NCBI RefSeq assembly: GCF_901933205.1 | Contig: NC_044581.1 | Coordinates: forward strand, 12,273,501-12,337,500 | DNA length: 64,000 nt | Direction of reading: 5' to 3' | Source of the DNA: Camarhynchus parvulus | Taxonomy: Eukaryota; Chordata; Aves; Passeriformes; Thraupidae | In this document: positions 24,581-36,879 of the stretch, piece by piece | Position numbering within the stretch: the first letter of the stretch is position 1 | Layout of the letters: every line of letters starts with the position of its first letter | The notes under the pieces: model-generated | Told to the model about the DNA's origin: nothing | The model's input: only the letters and a program-made list of their open reading frames with translations | The model's database searches: none | Translations under genes and position numbers: made by a program

Positions 24581-26624
24581 ATCATAGCTATATCAGCAGC
24601 CGTTGATCTGAATCTCCTTAATTGTCATGCTAATTTAAGCCTCAAAACACAGTCCTCCCTTACAGGAATTCTGTGAAGCAAATGGAGAATCTTAGTCACA
24701 AAAAATGAAGCGATGATTATCTTTCACTCAAGAGAATAAGTTTAATAACTTCCCCATCCTTGCCTTTTGTGAATAAAAATAACAATCATCACCAGCTATA
24801 AGTAAAATATCCTAATTTCCTACCATGCCTATAAGCAAAGGGATAAAATAATGAGAAAGCAAAGCAGACACTTCTGTGGTAAGAAGATAGAAGACAATCT
24901 GCAATCCCATAGAGCAGCACAGCTGATAAATGACTATCATACTATAGTCCTTTGAGTCATTTTCCTTAGGATGACAAAGTGCTGCTGCTGAATTCACAAA
25001 AAGGTAGTTTGTCCACCAAATGCAGATATACAATTTAAAATGACAGTATAAGCTCAGCATAAAGGTCTGTGAATACTATTTGCAGTAAAGCTTTGTAGAG
25101 ATTTGAATTTCTAGTTCCAGCAAATGAAATGATTGCAAATAATAGCAGCTTTTCTAGTGTATAGCATGTATTTGGGTCTTTGAATTAATTGCTTTGCCTT
25201 TGTAAAGGCTGGGGCACAGTAAGTGGTATAACTAAGAAAGCCAAATGTTCAGAATGGGAGGAGGGAGGCAGTCAAATTACTAGCTAGAAATCACTCTCAT
25301 ACCATGCAGGAATAGACAGCGGGATGTACAGTTAAGTTAAAAGGTGGTAAGAAAAAAAGAAGGTAAAAAATGCACTGCATCATTTAGGAAAGAACTGTGG
25401 GGTGGCTGCACTGCAAACAGAAGGTACCTAAGCAGGCATCTCCTTTGTCAGCAAGGCTGAGCTTACATAATTATTTAGTCTTTTCCTTGTTCACATTTTC
25501 CTACCTAATGTTGCTGAGAAAGAGAGGTATACAAGAAGCTCTAGAATTCTAATAACACAAAGCCCTCAGCTGCTTGTTTAATTTCACTTGAGTTTTGTGG
25601 CAGTCACCGCATGCACTTACCCTAAATCAAATGCTCCTGCTGTGCACAGTGCCAGTACTTACAAGATCAAAGCCTTACAATAGATGATGTGAGTTAGTAA
25701 ACTTTTAAAATATTAAAATTGAAATGGGACACATTTTTAGCACTCTCCTAATTTCAAAAGTAAGCTTTCTGTGTACCATCTGCAGCCACAAACACTCCCC
25801 CCCACTCATGCATAGATATTTGAGGTCTTCCTTTGCATTATGTTATGTCAATGTTGCTAAGGCTAAAACCCAAAGGTAAAACATGGATACCATGGGATTA
25901 TTGTTGTCCATCTCGTTTTAAATGGGGGACTCCTTACACACGTTGCCAAATGTACTTCAGGACATATTTGCTGGATGTTCCACAGTAACTGTGACACTGG
26001 GAGCGCCTTCCCACTGCTGAAGCTGAGAGAGTAAGGCCCAGCCAATACACTGTTCCTGCTCAGCTTGCATTATTTTATACTTTGTCATTAATTCTGCTTT
26101 GCTGTATCATGCTACAGGACAGGCTTATTTAAATATTTATTCAGTTTAAGTTGGCCTCCAGGACCCTTGTGGGACCCTGCCAACTCAAGATAGTCTATGA
26201 CTTTACCTCCAAACATGCCATGACAGCAAAGTGTCCAGAGACAAGCAGCAGCTCCTAGAAATGTGACACAGATGCACAAAGAAGGGAGATCACATCTGCC
26301 AGTGTTCTCCCAAAATATCAGTGGGGGGAAAGGCCTTTCCAATGCAGACACATGTATCTTAAACAACAAGTTAGTTGTGTTGAATGACTAGAATGTAAAG
26401 GTTTTTCATTTTATTCTGTTTCTTTAAGTCCGTGAAACATACCTGAGTGTTCTATTGAAAAAATTGAATAGTCTTTGATTAAAGTGTGAAAATCAATTGT
26501 AGGCATGAAGAAACACCCTTCACAGGAATGGGAAACTAAACATTTGGTCAGTAGCCCGATTTAATAAAATAGCAGTAATATAGTGGAACCAAAAGGAACT
26601 GACATAACTAAACTCTTAATCCTG

Positions 26625-26639
26625 TCTTCTTCTTCTTCT
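26625..26639 (+). repeat. (TCT)5 microsatellite
   Basis: Five TCT units in CCTG...ATCC context. Confidence 0.8.
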
Positions 26640-26779
26640 ATCCATTTGTGCAAAGAATAAAGGGGGTCGACAATAAGCCATCAAATGCATATGTTGCCCA
26701 GCAGGGTGTCCATTTTGGCCTATTTTATATGCTATGGAATTGACATTCTCATCTTTCAATCTGAAAGTGGCCAAACCAC

Positions 26780-26794
26780 TTTATTTATTTATTT
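26780..26794 (+). repeat. (TTTA)n microsatellite
   Basis: Nearly four tetranucleotide units ending before CATACA. Confidence 0.8.
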
Positions 26795-26883
26795 CATACA
26801 AGCTGTAGTCCTTCTATCACAGATCACTGTTGGCATATGAACTAAAGGAAAATGAACTGAGAGTCCATAATAAAGAAACAGGT

Positions 26884-26907
26884 GAAAGGAAAGAAAGAAA
26901 GAAAGAA
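26884..26907 (+). repeat. (AAAG)n purine microsatellite
   Basis: Purine-only 24-nt stretch, with about four AAAG units in the centre. Confidence 0.8.
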
Positions 26908-28228
26908 TGCTGAATCCTCTCAAACAGCAATCCACAAAGGCAGACCCCTTTGTATTAGTACCTGTACAATAAATAGCCACAGCTACATGGATAAATCTGG
27001 AATATTTGTCAAGTCAGAGAAAAACCTTTTAAGGTTTGTCAATAGTAAAAAATTTAGATCAGTTAACTCTTGAATATTGTGCAGGATATTTTATAAATAC
27101 TATATAGACACAGTCCTGCCTACTTGGTTAAAAATTAATACAGTCTTAATGAAACTCAGGCACCTGCTTCTCTTTCTGATATTATCTCTAAATTATTACT
27201 TTTATTATGATTATTATGTCAGTACTGTACTAACTGAAGCTTATTTTTATTAACTACCAAGTTTATCCTCTTTTTTTCCAAAAGAGGTTGCTCCATGGAA
27301 TAATTTTTCTCAGCAGATTATCATTTGTTGAATCTTAGAAACATTGGTTCCTGTAAGCCAATACAACACAAGAGCAAGTAAGTTGTAACATTGACCTTCA
27401 GCTCTGCAAACAGCTCAGCAGGTGGTTCACATAACTAATCTCTCTCTAATTAGTCATCCCTATGCAGAAGTATTTCCTACTATCCTTTAAAAAGCAGTAA
27501 TTCAAATTATCAGTGGCAGTTAGTTTTTTATTTTTGATACAGTTGTAGAAGAGGTAAGCATCTTTCAAACTGGAAACAATTACTTTTCCTCCAGTTAAGT
27601 TCTTGAGTTCCTTGCATCAATATTTGCAGACCGAGCTCTGCTAAATCTGTTATGAATTCTGCTCTAAACATGCAGACCCATTTTCTGAGAAAGTTCTTTC
27701 CCTTGGAATCCTCATTTCTTCCCCTCGTTTTTCTACCATAATTGTCACAGAAATAGCAGTAGGTTTGTGTGACAATTTGATGTCTATGAAATACAAAACA
27801 ACTAGCAATTTTCCCCAGTAAAACAGGAATCTGTTTTTCATACAAAAATATATTTGCTATTATAATCTTGCTATTATAATCTCTAGGTTCTGCTGTTGTT
27901 GTCAACAAAGAGGAAATAGTTTCAGCAGAATTAAATGTGATTTCAGTCTGCTAGAAGAGGAGTTAGTTCTGGTCTGAAAATAAGAGTATATATGTATAAA
28001 AATGCCATTTCTTAAAGAAAGAAAAGCAAACAAACCTGTTCTGTCACAGACACTGCAAGGAACTCTGGAACTCTAACTACTTTAATTCCAAGAGCTCATT
28101 TTAGCCTCTAAAAACATGCTCACAGGACTCCTTTTTATGCATCAAGGAAACAGACCTGTTACTAATTTTTCTCCTTGCAATAGTACCAAACATAATGAGT
28201 TTACACAATTGCTTCTGCAAGCACCAGA

Positions 28229-28290
28229 GAGTTCGACTTTGATGATCTTTGTGGGTCCTTTCCAACGCAGATTTTGCTGGTATTTTATAG
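28229..28290 (+). mobile_element. CR1 LINE 3'-end fragment (forward)
   Basis: GATGATCTTTGTGGGTCCTTTCCAAC matches the diagnostic CR1 3' block (GATGATCTTT...GGTCCCTTCCAAC). It is followed by a degenerate version of the terminal ATTCTGTGATTCTATG repeat (ATTTTGCTGGTATTTTATAG). Opposite orientation to the copy at 20352. Strongly 5'-truncated and diverged, with no coding capacity. With the other copy it is the main evidence for an avian source. Confidence 0.72.
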
Positions 28291-28570
28291 ATAAATTTAT
28301 CAAAAGGTACCATTGCATTACAATGGCACTTCTTTTTTTATTATGTTGTAGAAGTATAATAAAAAATAAAGGTTATTAATTGAGTTATTATAATGTCCTG
28401 TATTGATTTTCACAAGTACTCTGTCTTTTCCAAATCCATAGAGATAACCACCAGCATGACACTGACAAAAAATAAACTGAAAATATCACAATTGGTTCAG
28501 ATCTTCAGCTCATACATGACAGCTCCATTCATTCAAAACAGACTACCATAAAGATAAAATAACTCATATC

Positions 28571-28610
28571 AGCTATAGATCTGTGTAACTCTGTACAGAG
28601 TTATATAGCT
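28571..28610. repeat. 18-bp perfect palindrome within a longer inverted repeat
   Basis: TAACTCTGTACAGAGTTA (28586-28603) is a perfect palindrome. Just outside, AGCTATA (28571-28577) pairs with TATAGCT (28604-28610), leaving an 8-nt bulge on the left. Sixteen base pairs in total could form a cruciform or an RNA hairpin with a tight tip. Confidence 0.75.
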
Positions 28611-29839
28611 CATGGGATGTTTTATTGCTCTGCCAACATCTGTTTAAGTTCCATTTCAACTCCCTTCAGTAAATTGTTCTTCTGCTCATAATTTATTCTC
28701 CACTCAAGATCTGTGAAAGTCACCAACGATTTGGGTCATTCCATCATTGCCAGGCACCTTAAAAACCACTTATTGAGTGGGAGCTAGATATGTAATGACT
28801 ATTGACATTTATAAAAATCCCATCCTGATGCTATAGAGCATTTTTGAGCAGCTCTAGAATATTTAGCACTGTCTGATTAAATTGGTGTTTGCAGTAATGC
28901 CTTCAATAAAGGATTATAGTTGTGCCACAGTTTAAAGAAAGTGTATATTCTAAACTCCCAGAGATTACTCAGAAACCATGCACTAGACAATTCAAGCTTT
29001 AAACCCATGGATGCTTATTAGTAATCAAGCCAATCTCATTTTGATCTATGGCTGTTACTTGGCAGGAGGAAACAGCTTACAGCTACTCAAAAGCAGAACT
29101 GAAGTTCAAAACCAGAAGCCCATGGAAAGGCCTTTAATTATACGTACAGTGTTCTTACTTCCTCTTTCACGATCTTCAAATATATAAACAATCAGCAAAA
29201 AGAAAAAGAATTCTTTGATACAGTAGCACAGAGGAAATATATTCAGAAGAAGGAAGAGGAAGGCAAGTCACTATGAGAACAGAAGAAACTGTTTCAAAAG
29301 GATTATAAAAAAGAAATCCTCGGGTTTATGCTTTGAAACTTGTTACAATTTTCTGAGACTCAGAAGACTATGATAACACGGGACTAAAATTATTCATAAT
29401 TAAAAAGTCTTCCCCACATAAAACATTTTAAAAACTGTTAAAAAGTAACAATACATGGTTTCAAAATCTACATATGCTTTGAAAAACAGGAACTAAACTG
29501 AAATGCTTCATGATTAAAGACAGCTGCTCACTTACCAAAATTTATGAGAAAAAGAAAAAAGTTTATTAAAACTTACTACCTAGTCCTAACATTGTATATA
29601 ACACTCTCTCTTAAAAAATCAAATTAATTATGTTTGCGTGCTTATGCATATTTCTGTGTATATCTATGGATATCCACATATATAGAGATAGTGAGCATTA
29701 AGAAGTTTGACGTTAAAAAGCTGAAAGATCTACCATTCTTAAAGGCAGAAGAAACAAATACAGGTTTGTCTGTGCACCCATAATTCAAGCACCTTTGGAA
29801 CACATTCATCATTTTTCTGTCCTTTTGTAGCTCTCCAAT

Positions 29840-30125
29840 CTGTGTCCCCGTCTATCACCCTTGCGCTGCGCTGCCCGCTCCCCTGCAGCCTGGCCCAGCA
29901 GATGTGTTATTTACAGCAGGACAGATTTCCATACAGATCTGATATTTACAACAGCCTCCCTCCCTGGGAGGTGCTCAGACACAGCTCAGCAGCCCAGAGC
30001 TGCAATTGCCACCAAGTGCAGACCCAGGCAAGAGTAAATGGGAGCCTCTGCCTGGCTTTGCAAAAGGAGCAGGTTGCACCAAGGGCAGCTACATTTGCCA
30101 GGGAGCTCAGTGCCTGTCCACAGAA
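29840..30125. other. GC-rich patch with CpG cluster
   Basis: A composition jump in an AT-rich region. CpGs at 29849, 29864, 29869 and 29876 fall within 28 bp, in CCCCGTC, TTGCGCTGCGCTG and CCCGCTCC, whereas the surroundings average well under one per 100 bp. Frames are open on both strands (29842-30129 plus, 95 codons; 29986-30318 minus, 110 codons) without known domains. Could be a small unmethylated regulatory patch, an untranslated exon or chance. Confidence 0.4.
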
Positions 30126-32516
30126 TTAAATAGCACAGCACTGACACTAAACACCAACAATATTCTCCCCACTGAATTTTGAATCCTGGAGCAAATCCAT
30201 TTCTCAATGTCACGATCATAATTTTTTCGTTACATGCAGATATATATCTCTCTAACAAAAGCACATCCACTTTCACTGAAATAAAGTGTCTTGAAGGACA
30301 GTTTTCGAACCAAGCCATTGAATTTTGGGGAAGATGTCAGCAAGAAGTAGTGCTAGCAGAACTGCCTGAAGAACCCACACATTTGCCAAAGACCATTGCA
30401 AATGTTACGTCTTCACAAATGTTACCTCTTCTCACCTGTGGTGCTAAAATGCATATTGGGCCGAAGACTCTGGAGGGGAGTTATAAGACAAATTTCATCC
30501 AAGCTGCACAAGTATTTAAGATACACAACACACTCCCATATTGAAAATACATGGGAAGTTGTCCTGTATGAATCCAAGATCAGGTGGCTCCAGCTCAAGG
30601 GTCAGCAGCCAGCTGGCAAGCAGAACCCATGGGCTCAGCACAGAGTAGTACCATGTCACAGCCATGTAGCTGGGGACCAGCAAAATAGCACCCCTGCTGA
30701 CACTTTTTCCTCCTACTTCCTTGTACCTGAAGGTATTTAAGGATTGCAGCTTAGATTCTGTACTATAAAATGAAACAGAAATTTATACAAATATGATATT
30801 TTTGCTACCTGCACAGCCTCTTGAAAGCATGTTTAGCAGAGCACTCCTGAAAAAAAATAAAAATGCATCCTCAAAATTTGCCCAAGATGGACTTACCAAC
30901 CCTAATTCTTATTCAAGAGGATGATTCTGTTCACACCTTTGCAATTCTTTTTACTTGTGGTTAGCTGCCTGGGGTAGAAAATTCTATATCTGCCAATTAA
31001 ATAATGACTGCTTATAAGTGTTGCTATTTAAAGCTGATAAACTTTGTAAAAGCACATATGTTTCACAGGCTGCCAGGACTGGAATTTTAGTTTCCACATT
31101 GCTACTCCAATCCATATTTTATTGTGCATATCTTATTTTTTTTCCTCTGTAGTGTCATTAATCTGCTCCCTGGCTGTGCAGAATAATATCCCACAAGAGC
31201 AGGCTGCTTTTTGAATATTTTATTATCTCTCATTGTATTTCCAAAGTAATATATATTTACAAATTCAACCTCCTACAGGCAGAACTATATTGTTTTCCCT
31301 CTGTGTTTGAGAAGCAAGGCATAGATATCGAATATAAATAGAAAAATCTATCTACACTCATTCACATTGAAAGAAAGAACCAATCACATATCAAGCTGTG
31401 CAAGAAAAGAGGGGAAAAAAGAGATTTGCATACTGCAGGAGAAGACAGAGGGGCAGAGAGGTACACAAAGGGGTTATGTTCCTACTGGAATACATCTAAG
31501 CTCTGCTGAAGGACAAGGCTTTCCAGGATACCTCTCTCATATCTGAACAGATTGTATCCAGTGGGAAGTGCACTGGAAGGGCTTTGCTGAGTATTTATCC
31601 TTCACAGTCCTGACTCATTGCATCAAATAATTTCCTGGGGTTCCCCTTTTTGACACACAGCATTTCCTACCTTATTTGACCTGTAGCATTTTAGCAGGAA
31701 GAGGAGTGAAGATACCCTCCCCCCTGCTTCCCTCTTCACCTCAGTACTGGGCCCCAATGCACTGAACTGCCAATGGCCCCTCCACTGCAGGGAACTCCCA
31801 TCAGACAAGGATGGATCTGCTCCAGTTTCTGAGCAAGGCAAGGCTGAACTTGAACTTGGCTCTTGATAGGTGAATACTCAGTAATATCCACTTGGTCCTT
31901 GCCCCTCGATTTAGAAAGAGTATAAAATCCTCTTACAAAGGGAAGAGAGACATTTCCATAGGCAAGGCATGGTGTTTTGGAAGTGCTTTCACCGTTCTGT
32001 CACAGATGTCCTGTGTGTCTTTGGCACTGAGGTCTCACTGTTCCTTCACTGCCTCCAAGAAGTACAACTCAGCATACCTCATACAGTTGTAAACATGACA
32101 AATGTAAAAGCAAGGGACTGGGAGCTTTCTGGGAAGATAAGGAGACATTAGATTCACTAGAGCCAAAGTCAGTGCACATTTATCAGTCAAATTATGCAGA
32201 AGCTGAAGAAGGTGCACAGAAAGTGGGAGGGAATTGCCCATTAAAAAAGGAAAAAAGCAACAACAACAAAACTCACTGTGTTGAAGGTCCCAAATTCAGT
32301 TTTTCAAGTAATGAATATGAATTTCAGCCTTGAAATTGAAATAATTATAAATAAGAAACATGAAAATACTATATATACCATGCACAGCATTTGCAAAGCC
32401 TTTTCGTTTCTGCAGAGCTTTGTTGGTATTCTTAGGTTAAGCACAACAATCCAACTACGTAAGAGTATCCCAAGACTTATCTAAACTATGGAACTAAAGC
32501 ATGCCTAAAATAGGTC

Positions 32517-32578
32517 ATCTGATATTTAGAGAGACATGTATGTCTCCCTGTATGTGGGACATATTGCAGATATCAGAT
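32517..32578. repeat. Nested inverted repeats
   Basis: ATCTGATAT (32517-32525) is the reverse complement of ATATCAGAT (32570-32578). Between them, GAGACAT (32531-32537) pairs with ATGTCTC (32540-32546). Each arm alone is near chance; the nesting is noted. Confidence 0.5.
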
Positions 32579-35500
32579 TTTCTGCTTTTTTTTGATCCAT
32601 ACAAGATATGAAGCTCATTTAACCAGATATTTTTTACTATATTACAAGCATCAACCATTTGAATGCTGCTTTAAATATCACTCATTCTCTAATAGGAGAA
32701 TGTGGAAATACATTATTTAAAAATACATGGTCAAAACCAGCAAGCCCCAAACATGATGCACCCATTTCATAGCAGCTCTGCATATTTTATTCTCTACTCT
32801 AAAAGCTATATACTTGGATCTTTTTCATTGTCCAAAATAAATAACACAACAGCTATTCAGCACTCATATTCTTCAGTGACATGAAATCGTTATGGATGAG
32901 CAATTTTTCAGAGTAGGTGAGGGGTTGTACACTGTCATGCAAACAGGTAATATTCAGCAAAAGCTCTTATAGAAAAAGAATTCAAAATATCCTTTTACTT
33001 TTAATTATTTCAGTTCCCTGTCAGATAGCCGTTACCTAAATTTGAATTGAAAGCAAATAAAACAAACACTGCTTATTCTTAATTTTGGTTCTTTTTAGCA
33101 TTAGTCTTCATTTTCTACCACATTCAAAATGAACAAGTATGATGGTTGGTTTTCCCTTTGTTTGTTATTTTAATTTAATAAATTCTATGCAAGGACAGAT
33201 TATTTCACTGTGTTTCACTTCTACTTTATCATTGATGATCCTCGTCCAGAAGGCTCTGAAATCTCCAGAAATTTTTGTTGTCTTGAATAGACTTTGGATC
33301 ACCTTAATACCATCCCATCATCATCTCAGTGGTACCATTATGAGAGGTTCACTTAACAAGTTCAGTGTTCTAAAAAGAGCTGCCTCGTGTGAGTATTTGG
33401 GAGCTGGTATTACACTTTTTGTAGCTGCATGATTAGAGGCCGATACACATATTAACTCCTAATTACCTAATAGTATTTTTCCTATATGTGCAATCACGTA
33501 GTACTGTGCTTTTTAGTCTTAGGAAAACATTTCCTCAAATAATGCACCTCCCATCTCACTCTCCAAACCTCATTAAAAATAGTATTTTGTAACAGATCTG
33601 GAACTATAAAGTGGAAATCATGAAAAGATTCACTCATTCATTTTTGGTAGGCTAGAACTCTTCAAAATTATCTATAAATCTGGGTCAACACTTTCCCTTC
33701 ACCAATACTTTAAAAAAAATGGAAAAAAGCTAACAAAGCTAAAAAATAATCAGCAGCATCTTATAAAGCCATTTTCAGTGTATTGTGTATTTCAAAGTGA
33801 GTAAAGAGCCTTAATCCCATTTTAAAACATAGGATGGAGAAAGAAATTAGCCCCTGAAATGAAACCAACAAGTGATTTCAAGAAACTTCCTCCCCATAAT
33901 GGCAATCCTATAAAATAATCATTATCTGTTTGAAATAATCTGTTTGCTGTGAGCACACTATTATTTCTTTGGGGGAAAACAGTCCTCATTTGGACATTTT
34001 TTGTTCCAGCTGTACTTTTGTAATAATATTCTAGCAGTGTAGTTTCTAGCACAGAGATAGTAACTGTGCCCAGCTGACAGGAACAGTCTTCTCATGCCTT
34101 CTCTAATACTGGTTTTAAACAAGCTTTCCACCCTGGCTTTTCCAGCTATTCCATTTCCTAGATTCTATCTTTAGAGGAATAACTTTTTTTTGAAAGGGCT
34201 ACGCTTGCTACAGATAACTTTTACACCTTGGCAAGGTTTACATAGAACTAAAAGTCACGTTCTGAAATAGTGACAGATATTTTTCTCACACGCCTTTCTC
34301 GGAAAACTGCTTATGTTTTCTAACATGATCTGCACAAGAGTTTATACTATTCTGTTAAGGTCAAGTCAAAATAACAGTAGTAAATTCTGCAGAATCTAAT
34401 AATTAAAGCTTTTACTGACTTTATTTACAATATGCACCAGTAGTATATTGAAGCAAACTCCAGTAATCTGTCCTCATGTAGAATTGAACACAAAAAGGTT
34501 TTAAAAAATAACCAGGCAAAGGAAGAAAGGAATATACTTGTTAATTTTGAATAGTGGTACACAAAGGTAGAAAATATAACTATGTGGTGAATAAGACTAG
34601 GTAAAAGAAAATTAGAGAAAAATAAGTAGTGCTTTCTAACTCTGAAATGAAGGAAAATGAAAATAAATAGCATGCAATATTTATAGTAGCATTAGTGTCT
34701 TACAACATAGCAGGTAAAATTTCCTACACTACAAGGACTTTAGCAGGCGTATTTCCTATTAGACATTTTAAGAATTTCCTCTCCCTAACATGCTCCAATA
34801 AGCCATCAAAAAGAGAAAATATCCACACACCCACAAAATGGAGCATTGCACAACAATGAACTGGACACCAGATGTTTCTGTGCCATCAGGAAGCATTCAA
34901 AGCTACAGACACCAGTGTTGCACTTTAAAAAACCCTAAAAATCAATAATACGGGCCAATATCCCTGATAAAAAAAATTAGATAGTTGTATTATGATCTAT
35001 TAGGCATTCAAATTCACATCAATTAACAAAAATCCTGAGCTAGAGAAGCAGTAACATTCCTCAGCTCTAAATTTTGTGACTGTCAAATGTCAGGAAACCC
35101 ACATACAGCTACAGACTTATTTTAAGATCTGAGTTCTATTTTAACCTTTAACAAGAAAGAAAAGAGTAACCATGAACTTGTGTTAGCCATACAGAAGGGT
35201 TACACACACAATAAATGGCACAACCAGGATTTAACGGAATGGAAATTCTGCCAATATGGCATTTCCCTATTTCCCAACACCGTGCAATCTGTTGGTTTCC
35301 CATTTCTAGCAGTAGGATTGACAGGAGCAATGTTTAAAAAGGCAGGATCATCCAAGTGCAGGTTCCTGTTATCATAAAAAGATGTGGGTACTTGAAAACC
35401 ACAAGTGCAAAGCAGCTGAGAAGGCAGGCACTTGCCATGACCTCGCCCTGCCCCAAGGACCTGCTCCAATTCGGCTCTGGTGTGACAGCCTGCACTGCCA

Positions 35501-36014
35501 CAGAAGTGCTGCCATACATTTGAATGAATAACAAGCAATATTGTGCCAAACCTCAGCAGACACATACTGAATTCTATTCATTCAGGAAAGCCAAGACAAT
35601 CGGGAATTATCACACCACACCACATAAAAATGAACTGGCATACTCTTGAAATGGCTCCCAGGACCAAGGCATTAAAAGGAGACAACTCACTTCCTATTTT
35701 GCTTTCTTGAACAAGGAATCTGAGCACAAATAATAAAAAAAAAATGCCAAATGGGTCTCAGAGTTTCATGACTGTAGCTATATTCCTCAAAAATGTAAGC
35801 TTTTGGAATCATCTTAAGATAGACCAAACTTCTGCTTACTTTTCTACCAAATCTCTATCTATCCATTGTGTTTGGAGAACGTGGTTTAAGAGTATGAAAG
35901 TTTTCAGGTGGAAAACAACACTGCCCCTTAAATTCACTTAAATTTCTTCTTAAATCCACTTCTTTCATAATATATCCAGAAAACTTGATGCCATGGTGAC
36001 AAAGTCATTAATCC

Positions 36015-36105
36015 TTCTGTTACAATTAGGGAATCAATACACTGACTTGCCAAAGATCACCCAAGAGTACAGCAGGAGAGTTAGGAACTACTTCTCTGAA
36101 TCTCA
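36015..36105 (+). mobile_element. MIR/CORE-SINE-like fossil
   Basis: Resembles the segment of MIR-type SINEs that reads (TTACAGAT)...GAGG...ACTTGCCCAAGGTCAC...CAG...AGAGCTGGGAT. Here it reads TTACAATTAGGGAATCA, then GACTTGCCAAAGATCACCCA, then CAGGAGAGTTAGGAAC. Ancient tRNA-derived SINEs of this kind are shared across amniotes. Highly diverged; no tRNA-like head visible. Edges approximate. Confidence 0.4.
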
Positions 36106-36879
36106 AAAATCTTAACCACAGGACTGTGAAATCTATAACAATTAATACATATATTGCATGCCTCTTGTGTGAGAAGTTCATGGAATAGTGTTATTAATAG
36201 TTGAAAATACTATTGTGATCTCTTGCTTCCTCACCAAGAAAATGTGAACACAAAAGTCATGCAGAGGCATCTTTCTGGACACAGCTCCAAATCAAGACCA
36301 CTTTCTTCTCAGTGACCAAGGAGCAGAGAGGCTCTGGACAGTTTTTGGAGAGCAGCATCATGCAGACTAGTAAGGATGTAGGACATACAAACACTAAGAC
36401 TTTTCATCTCTTATAAGAATTCTTTTCAGCCCTACAGGGTGAATCTCAGGAAGTTCATAGATGAAATCCAAAAAGTCAAACACCACTGCAGCAGCTCAGA
36501 AAGCAAAGGACAACGTTTGGATCAAAGTACCTGGGTCAGAATTCAAATGAAGCTGCTTTGCCAGATAAGCAACAGATATTTTATTTCTTTCTATTTTCAG
36601 ATAAAGCAAACACTCCACTTCAATGACAAATTCATCCAAATTTATAAGCTTGGAAAAGCAGAATAACTAACTTACTTTCCTTATTCCTCATAAGAATAAC
36701 TGTTTTGAATAGAAGCACCATACCTACTAGTCCAAGGAACTTAAAGGCCCTCAGAGCTAGAAGCAATCAGGTCAATTCACAGTCTATCAACAGTATTTTC
36801 CTTTTATATCAAATTGTTCTTGAATGCAAAAAGTCTTGACAAAATTACCTTTTCTAACACACCCCCAGCACACATGCTA
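36106..36879. other. Unique non-coding DNA
   Basis: No repeat or gene recognised. A 75-codon frame at 36439-36666 has no domain signal. Confidence 0.55.

Larger units (their letters stand above)
20441..28228. other. Unique non-coding DNA with possible conserved block
   Basis: No gene supported. 24000-24580 is repeat-free AT-rich sequence considered separately. Simple repeats: (TCT)5 at 26625-26639, (TTTA)n at 26780-26794 and an (AAAG)n purine run at 26884-26907. Frames such as 21874-22188 and 27528-27908 (both minus) show no known domain. Confidence 0.55.
28291..36014. other. Unique non-coding DNA
   Basis: No gene supported. Holds palindromic structures at 28571-28610 and 32517-32578 and the GC-rich patch 29840-30125 (separate entries). 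A faint SINE-like resemblance near 33800-33850 was rejected. Frames such as 35200-35565 (minus, 121 codons) have no domain signal. Confidence 0.55.

Noticed and set aside
25610..25690. Two minus-strand donor-like sites (GGGTAAGTGCATG; TTGTAAGTACTGG) suggesting an exon
   Set aside because: No acceptor leaves an open frame between them; all three frames hit stops.
33795..33850. MIR-like ATCCCATTTTAAAACATAGGATGGAGAAAG
   Set aside because: Too diverged and no downstream CTTGCCCAAGGTCAC-type block.
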